DNA of 64,000 nt, taken from assembly GCF_040581485.1 (NCBI RefSeq), contig NC_090135.1, positions 5,635,001 through 5,699,000 of the forward strand. Direction: 5' to 3'. A program made the position numbers and the translations under genes. Numbering within the stretch: the stretch's first letter is position 1; each line of letters starts with the position of its first letter. This DNA is from Linepithema humile (Eukaryota; Arthropoda; Insecta; Hymenoptera; Formicidae). Of this stretch, positions 58,301-64,000 are shown piece after piece. The notes beneath the pieces were generated by a model. That model was not told the DNA's origin. It searched no databases and saw only the letters and a list, made by a program, of their open reading frames with translations.

Positions 58301-61300
58301 ATTTTAAGAAAAATGTGAATAATACTTTGGAAAACGTTCAAGCACAGATTTTTCCATGTAACGAAGAATCATCATCTGACACTTCTGATAGTGAAATGCC
58401 AGAACCACCAAGAGTACATATGAATACTACAACAAATTGTAATACAGAAATTCCAGAAGAAATTAATACCAATGATGAGGTAGTAATTGTCCCAACATCT
58501 GTCAATAACGATGAAGATCTTCACCTAAATGAAAATGTGCAAGTGGCTAAGCCGGGAATTGAATCCGGGTCTTCCGCTTGCCGGGCAAATGTTCTGACCA
58601 CTAAACTACTCAGACCCCACCAGAGATCGGTGTACAACTTAACTGTCTCACGTAGACTAATAAATTAATTTCTTTAAGAAAAATGAAATAATTTTGCACT
58701 AACATCCCGCAACGGCTCTCAATGCCTTTCTATTATATTATTTAATAAATAATAATATTGCTGATTAATTTAAAATATATTATTTACAGGCGCTGTAGAA
58801 AAAATCCATAGATGTACCCTGGCAAAAATACAGTCAGTTGTATCAAATTGGCTTGTAAAGGCCACAGAACATGTAAACAAGACAAATACACAAAAAAGAT
58901 AGAAACGGAAATTAAAAATATGACAGATGTACAATGAATATCGCGACTTTTATGCATGTATATTTGTATAATTATTATAAAAGATGTTACACCCCAGTCA
59001 ACAAAATGTTAGCAACCTGCTGGCAGTTTGCGAGCAGATTCGCTCAGAACTTGGCAGCAAATACGGTGCCATCTGTGTCCGCATTAAGCTCGTGTTCTGT
59101 CGACAAAAACTGTCGACATAGGTTGACAGCAGATTGGCGGCAGAAAACGAGCAGGATCTGCGCAGTGTAATTTGATGTCAGATTGTCGGCAGAAATCGAG
59201 CGGAATCTGCCGTCACAATTTAAATGGAATAGCGGCATTTAATGCTTCATTACAATTTTACATTTCTCGTTTCGCTTATCAAAAGTAGTAAATGAGGTAT
59301 GTAAAGTATATAATATATATTTGCTTTATTGGGACAAAAAAAAATACTTTTGTTTTAATAAATTTATTAGGCAAAATCTCGAAATCACTGGAATATTGGG
59401 TCAACTTGCAGCGCATTTTCAATTTCAAAAATCAGTTTAATATTCTGAATCTCTTATGGGGATTGTATCAGATTATTGTATTAAACTGTTAAGCTTCATT
59501 AAGCCACTGGCCACACTTTATATGCACTGTAGATGAATTTTAAGTACGAGTTTATATATGAAGAAACATGCCGCATAGCGGCAAACAACATCAAATTGCA
59601 TTGCGCAGATTTTGCTCGATTTCTGCCGCCAATCTGACATCAAACTGCATTATACAGATCCTGCTCGATTTCTGCCGTCAATCTGATATCAAACTGCGTT
59701 GCGCAGGTCCTGCTCGGTTTCTGCCGCCAATATGCTGTAATAATTCCGAGCAAATCCTATTCGGTTTCTGCTACTGATCTGCTGTCAAATTATGTCAGTA
59801 GGTTTTGTAACATTTCTGCTGACATTCTGCTATCATCATCTGACGTAACAGATTTTGTATACAATCTGCAGTCTTTCTGCTGACAAAAATTTGTAGCAGA
59901 CGTTTGGCAATATCTGTTCGAACAGACTTTGCTGACTGGGACGTTACGACCGATACAACCAAAGTGTATTTAATATTAAGGTTACAATAAATATTTAGAG
60001 TGTATTTACTATTAAGGTCTCTTTTCTTTCTCTGTATACAGGGTGTCTGGCAATAATCGCCCCACCGGTCATATACAGGTAGAGGAGGTCAAATCGAGTA
60101 GAAAAGTCCTTTACCATTTTTTAATTTTCATAATAAGTACTGAGTAATTAACGAAGATTAATTAAGTACGTAATTAAAAGATCGGCGAATCCGCGCGAGT
60201 AAAGCGCGCGCGGTGAGAAGGACATCCCACTGCTACGCGATCACTAGGACACAAGGATCTAGCGTTACGCGCCGCTCGTATGTTGCCATTGTCATTTGTA
60301 GAGCGCTCCTCCCAACGCTTCATCGCGCGCCTAGTGATCGCATAGCAGTGGGATATCCTTCTCGCTGCGCGCGCTTTACTTGCACGGATTCACCAATCTT
60401 TTTTCGTTAATTACTTATTACAAAAATCAAAAAATGGTAAAGGACTTTTCTACTCGATTTGACCTTCTCTACCTGTATATGACCGGTGGGGCGATTATTG
60501 CCAGACATCCTGTATAATGAATAAAAATTTCTTCCGTATTTGTGGCAGTTTCGGTGAAAAATGAATTAATCAGTATATGATTTAATTGTAATTTAATACA
60601 ATTCAGCTATTGGCAATTATGAGGGCTAGTGTCAATAGCCGTAACGTATTAAATTTAAATTTAACTATATATTGATTTTTTTGTTTGACCAAAACCGCCA
60701 TAAATAAGGCAGAAATATTTATTCACAGAACATCCTCTGAATATCCTACTGGCATTCTCTGAATGTACTCTGAACATTCTGTACACATTCTCTGAACATG
60801 CTCCAGACATGCTAGGAACATGCTACGAAAAACCATGAACATCTGTTTGAACACTCTATGCACTTGTATAACATCTTCGAAAGAATCCCATTCGTATGTC
60901 CTATGCACATTCTACGAATGTATTGTATATTGCGATTATAGGAACGTTCTATAAATATTACAATAAACATTAGATAATGTTCATAGCACATTCACAGAAT
61001 ATTATCGTGCTATCAACGGTGGTGTATTGTTTCAAATATAAAATCTTGACCAAATATTTATTTTATTATTTTAAACTTTTTAGATTCCTCCGGATTATGA
61101 CATAATGAATTTATTTATCGCCGAAACACAACGGAAATCTTTTCTCTTTGATACTTCTTCTGATGCAAATGAAACGAATTCACTTAGCTATCGTCTAGAT
61201 CATATAAAGCGTAAGTTAGGAAAATATCAGTAAAATCCTACAAATGGTTAAAGTAAATATAAATAATAAGTTAAATAATACTGTTGAATAATATGCAAAT

Positions 61301-61547
61301 TTTTAAATTTTATAAAAGAAAATAAAAAATTGAACCACACATAATTTAAAATACAATGTACTGACATACATAAATTTCATTATAAAAGAAATATATCTTA
61401 ACTTCTAAAAAATATGTATTTTAAAGTACTTAACAAGCACATTATAATTTTAATTGTTTCAGCATCCAATATATGGCGCATGTTACACCATTTGATAACT
61501 CCTGATATGTTTTGGACTGGTATCCGCACATATGTTAATAACAAACA
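52369..61547 (+). CDS. aminopeptidase N-like protein (peptidase M1 family), likely catalytically dead; partial
   Basis: Five exons splice in phase with GT/AG borders: 52,369-52,847, 53,202-53,654, 54,405-54,567, 61,084-61,210 and 61,463-61,547; the 3' exons were not found. The start ATG gives a signal-peptide-like segment (IMLIATIALCIA, residues 13-24), then LPDYIIPLHYDANI, the start of the M1 N-terminal domain, and ARQLFPCWDD with SNMP. The GAMEN motif that binds the substrate amino-terminus is gone (QHIVTSGLILQRE). The zinc site HExxH-(x18)-E reads HQIIS ... KTGF, keeping only the first histidine. Later exons match the family (PDYDIMNLF; NIWRMLHHLITPDMF). Frames are free of stops, which argues against simple decay. 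Intron 3 (6.5 kb) is packed with mobile elements. Confidence 0.75.
54568..55025. other. intron sequence, no feature recognised
   Basis: Beginning of the third intron of the aminopeptidase-like gene, A+T-rich then moderately GC (54,850-54,960), without a frame or terminal repeat. Confidence 0.4.
55026..55201. mobile_element. 176-bp hairpin MITE
   Basis: TATTCTCATCTGCGCCATTT and its inverse close an element whose arms match for about 55 bp (TTTTTGCCCCATTCCCCCAC, CTCCTTGC). One base differs in the first ten. Non-coding. Confidence 0.8.
55882..56031. mobile_element. Harbinger-type MITE, about 150 bp
   Basis: The ends are AGCTGGTTCTACAATAAGTT and, inverted, GGCCGGTTCTACAATAAGTT, followed by GCAAATRC and a CGTCACCGGTCGCGAA / TTCGCGACTGGCGACG pair. 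TTA lies on both sides (55,879-55,881; 56,032-56,034). Confidence 0.8.
57140..57463. mobile_element. hairpin MITE, about 324 bp
   Basis: Arms with AAATTGACTGGAAAT, ATATTGTTGGAACTAACTTA, GTATACATAGAACAGAAATA and GACAAATCATACACTAAAGT are mirrored at 57,345-57,463 with few differences. Non-coding. Confidence 0.8.
58225..58668 (+). pseudogene. N-terminal fragment of a CACTA-like transposase, interrupted
   Basis: ATG at 58,225 starts MKRKPSNTIFYRKVAQGTQ, a basic beginning as in several insect CACTA transposases, then an acidic serine-rich linker (SSSDTSDSEMPEPP and a NDE-rich stretch). From about codon 108 the frame runs by chance through the tRNA-like sequence and then stops at 58,666. The catalytic core is absent downstream. 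The family call is based only on the style of the N-terminus and on the element's ends, so it is weak. Confidence 0.35.
58545..58615 (-). tRNA. tRNA-like sequence (pseudo-tRNA or SINE head)
   Basis: On the minus strand from 58,615 a 71-base sequence folds as a cloverleaf: acceptor stem GTCTGAG / CTTAGCC (one mismatch), D arm in TAGTTTAGTGGTCAGAAC, which matches the RNA polymerase III A box, anticodon stem TTTGC / GCGGA with loop CCGGCAA, and T arm CCGGA-TTCAATT-CCCGG with the B-box core. The triplet in the anticodon position is GGC, but position 33 is C rather than U, the T stem has an A.C mismatch, and no CCA-type context or flanking tRNA is present. So it is a relic or the head of a tRNA-derived SINE, inserted in the transposase-like frame. 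Confidence 0.55.
58993..59940. mobile_element. non-autonomous element with CCCAGTCA ends and subterminal repeats
   Basis: It begins CCCAGTCAACAAAATGTTAG and ends CTTTGCTGACTGGG. The interior near both ends carries repeated units with TCTGCCGCCAATCTG, CATCAAACTGC and GATCCTGCTCGATTTCTGCC, inverted at the left relative to the right. The arrangement of short TIR plus arrays of similar units is typical of CACTA relatives, but no transposase is encoded. Flanks GTTACA and ACGTTAC do not give a clear duplication. Confidence 0.6.
60039..60512 (+). mobile_element. TA-flanked MITE, CAGGGTGTCTGG family, copy C
   Basis: Same orientation as copy A. It is 474 bp because a short duplication-like insertion (AGATTAATTAAGTACGTAAT) lies at about 60,157, and it lacks a few bases near 60,415. 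TA on both sides. Confidence 0.85.
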
Positions 61548-62640
61548 GTAAGTAATATTTATTTATCCCTTTTGCTAGATAATTATTACATAAATTGGAT
61601 ATTGAAGAAGAATGACGTATTGGAAATTTTACTGTCCAAAAATATAAATATGAACTTCTTCAAACTTTTCTTAAGAAATTATCTTAAATCTTTAAAGCTG
61701 TAAACAACAGAACGTTGATTTTCAAAAAAAGGCATCAAAACTGATATATCCTTTTTTTGTAAGTTATCTCTTAGCTAAAAACACAAAATAAAAATTTATA
61801 CAATAGATACTGCTTTGTATTAAATGGTATTATACTTTTTACATTATTGTTTCTAATTTTTAAATGATTAACGGTTTTCAAAAGCAAACAAAAATTGAGT
61901 CTGAAAAAATTGAGTTTTAAAACCAATCTACTGGAAAATTATAGAACATGTTAGAAATATAAAAATGTACTGCTATAAACTGTTTGATAATGTATTAAGT
62001 TGTTTAATATTACAAATCTATTCTAAATTATTTTTAACTACAATACACAAGAAATATCGTTAATATATTAATTATATACTAATGCTATTTACTTTTTGTA
62101 TGCAAGGCATCTATACAAAACTAGATAGATATAATTCAATTCTTTGTTTTCCGGAAATTCTGTAATTATAATGGAATTTCTGTATGTCAATTTATATAAA
62201 TATACATATCAATAAATCGCTCACTGTAGAGTATGTCGGTTTTCGGTACACCTTACTAAAATATCCTCCTAATTGTACCGTGAGAAAAGCAATAAAAGCG
62301 AAAGCAAAAATAAAAAGACTTTTAGAAAGTTATACAAAGAATGCAAAATAACTTGATATTATCAAAAAATATAATTATTGTTATTTAGATTAAATAATTC
62401 TCCAAAAAAGTTATAAAAACAAAGATTTTAAACTTAAAGAATTTGATGTAATCTGATGTAATATATAAATAAACAAGAAATATGTACAAACTATGGGGTT
62501 TTAATGAATTAACTAATTGAACAGATCACGTTTATATTATTTAAATTAGTTTTGATAAAACGTAATATTTCAATTCTGAGAAATATGTTACTTTAGGAGG
62601 CCTATATCAATTTCAATGCCCCCTCCCCTCACTCTTTCTC
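61548..62640. other. A+T-rich sequence, probably intron, nothing recognised
   Basis: It follows the fifth exon of the aminopeptidase-like gene. I searched for the next M1 exon and saw none. Confidence 0.4.
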
Positions 62641-62676
62641 TCTATCAGTTTATCTATCTATCGATCTATCTATCTT
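62641..62676. repeat. (TATC)n microsatellite
   Basis: TCTATCTATCGATCTATCTATC-type repeat of about 35 bp, followed by sequence shared with 30,900-31,010. Confidence 0.8.
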
Positions 62677-62769
62677 CTAAAATCAAAATTCTATTCTCAT
62701 TTATGTAAACCAAAATTGATTTTTGGCGTTTGATCGAATAAACTTGTTTAGTCTTTTGAAAACTAATAC

Positions 62770-63191
62770 TTAAGAGGATGCTGGAGTGGCAGCCGAACTC
62801 CGACGCGAAAGCGCCATCATTTCGATGGTATTAAAAATGAAATGACATTATCGGCATAGCCTACGCCGCGTAGGTCCGTGTGTATGCATTTGTTTGTAGT
62901 GGTAACTCACTACACTGACGTGTGGTCTGTGTACGTGTGAGCGGATAGTTTGTAAACAAACGATGCTTGTGCTTGTTTTCTCGACTGAAATTTCGTCGCA
63001 AGGCTACAATATAATGTCCGAGAAGACATAGGCGTATACAAGGTGTCAAATAAATATGAACTAAATATGACAAAATAATAAATGAAAAATATACATATAA
63101 TACTATATATATCACTGAAGAAAAATGTCATATATACTTTTCTTATTTTTATCCTTATGTAATAAATACAAAATAACTAATCAATCAATTA

Positions 63192-63195
<4 letters not shown>
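62770..63195. other. repeat-derived GC-moderate stretch, unassigned
   Basis: It starts TTAAGAGGATGCTGGAGTG, the inverse of the motif at 29,267-29,287. The rest (to about 63,050) is moderately GC-rich with no protein resemblance on either strand. Confidence 0.3.

Positions 63196-63250
<55 letters not shown>
63196..63250. repeat. (TA)n microsatellite
   Basis: An uninterrupted TA tract of about 55 bases, the insertion site of the following MITE. Confidence 0.95.
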
Positions 63251-63253
<3 letters not shown>

Positions 63254-63629
63254 GGTGATTCAAAATAACCTGATGTCCTTGCAATGCCATATTCTTGAGC
63301 GAATTCTGAGACGATTTTTCCTTTTACAAAATTTTGTCCGAAGCTTAGTTTTCGAGTTCTAATTGAAAATAGTTTGCTACATACAAGTCCGATACAACGG
63401 ACAGGCAGGGACGGCAATGCGTCATGAGACGATAGTAAACACTTGACAGTCTCATTATACGTTGCGCGTCCCTGCCTGCCCGTTGTATTGAACTCGTAAG
63501 TTGCTATCTATTTTCAATTATAACTCGAAAACTAAGCTTCGGAGAAAATTTTGTAAAAGGAAAAAGCGTCTCAGAATTCGCTCAAGAATATGGCATTGCA
63601 AGAGCATCAGGTTATTTTAAATCACCCTG
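63251..63629. mobile_element. Tc1/mariner-style MITE, CAGGGTGATTC family, 379 bp
   Basis: CAGGGTGATTCAAAATAACC at the left and its complement at the right, TA on both sides. The arms match for about 150 bp each (TCTGAGACGATTTTTCC, TTTTGTCCGAAGCTTAG). A shorter version of the family member at 15,174-15,826. Confidence 0.88.
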
Positions 63630-64000
63630 TATATACACACATATATTGAATAAATAGTTATCTTTATTTTGTATTTTATGTGATAATGACTGAAATAATG
63701 AGAGTATATATAATTTTAGTTACATAAAATATAAAATAAAGATAACTATATTCAATATGTATATGTATGTATTAAATAATTAATTAACTTATTTATTTAT
63801 TTTGTATTAATTACGTAAAAATAAAAATAGAGAAAACATATAACATATTTTTCCAATTAGATATATAATATTATACATAAATTTTTCAAATCAAATATTT
63901 TATCATATCTAATTTATATCTATTAGACACATTATTTCGTCTCGTATGTACATCATACAGCCATACAATAGAATTTCAATTGCAAGAAAAAAGGTTAAAT
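63630..64000. other. A+T-rich sequence to the window end
   Basis: A local inverted pair (TAACTAAAATTATATA type, about 63,640-63,760: ATTGAATA...AGATAACTATATTCAAT) suggests a further small hairpin repeat. No gene. Confidence 0.35.

Larger units (their letters stand above)
56342..61019 (+). mobile_element. CACTA-like element with GAATGTTC-type subterminal arrays
   Basis: The left end CCCTGGATAGCAC (56,342-56,354) resembles the inverted right end CCGTTGATAGCAC (61,007-61,019). Both ends are followed by about 250-350 bp of imperfect repeats rich in GAATGTTC, TTCTATGAATATTC and GAACATTC, in inverse orientation relative to each other. The first bases recall the CCCTGG terminus of the CACTA copies. 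Inside are a transposase-like N-terminus (58,225), a tRNA-derived relic and further insertions. No target duplication was detected (GAT versus TGG). It fills most of the third intron of the aminopeptidase-like gene. Confidence 0.5.

Overview
The window is A+T-rich animal DNA, most likely from an insect, and probably an ant or related hymenopteran. That assignment is inferred from the mix of transposon families and a secreted aminopeptidase-N-type gene with short exons and GT/AG introns. There is no prokaryotic gene organisation. Nearly all of the window is mobile DNA, much of it nested. I see no rRNA gene, no intact functional tRNA gene and no CRISPR array.

Host layer. Two aminopeptidase N (peptidase M1) loci lie head to tail on the plus strand. 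The upstream one is a shattered pseudogene with exon remnants at 31.5 kb and 41.1-42.5 kb. The downstream one (52,369-61,547, running off my ability to trace it) has five exons that stay open and splice in phase, but all active-site motifs are lost. It looks like a pseudoenzyme rather than a decayed gene.

Layout. 1-8.9 kb: a hAT-type MITE arm, a TA-flanked repeat, a broken LINE with endonuclease, reverse transcriptase and RNase H (931-5,901) carrying a 958-bp fold-back insertion, then a GC-richer unexplained block split by a hAT MITE with a perfect 8-bp target duplication. 8.86-16.8 kb: a Russian-doll nest. A TTAA-bounded element holds a piggyBac and a long-inverted-repeat element; the latter in turn holds a Harbinger derivative encoding only a MADF protein and a Tc1/mariner-style MITE. 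17.4-27 kb: a minisatellite, then a hAT transposase gene (minus strand) cut in two by a 6.5-kb CACTA/EnSpm element. 27-31.5 kb: small MITEs and repeats. 32.4-38.9 kb: a large transposon with iteron-filled inverted repeats. It codes for a DDE-like transposase followed in the same frame by a ubiquitin-specific-protease-like cysteine peptidase domain. 43.0-49.5 kb: a second, almost identical copy of the CACTA element. 51.2-52.2 kb: a Gypsy pol fragment. 54.6-61.1 kb: the third intron of the aminopeptidase gene, filled with MITEs, a CACTA-like element with GAATGTTC-type arrays and a tRNA-derived relic.

How parts work together. Within CACTA elements the transposase and the second multi-exon gene normally travel together. 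Both copies here share the same inactivating lesions in the transposase but have different flanks, so at least one copy moved with transposase supplied in trans. The nests give a relative chronology, because one arm of a palindromic element preserves the empty site for the insertion found in the other arm.
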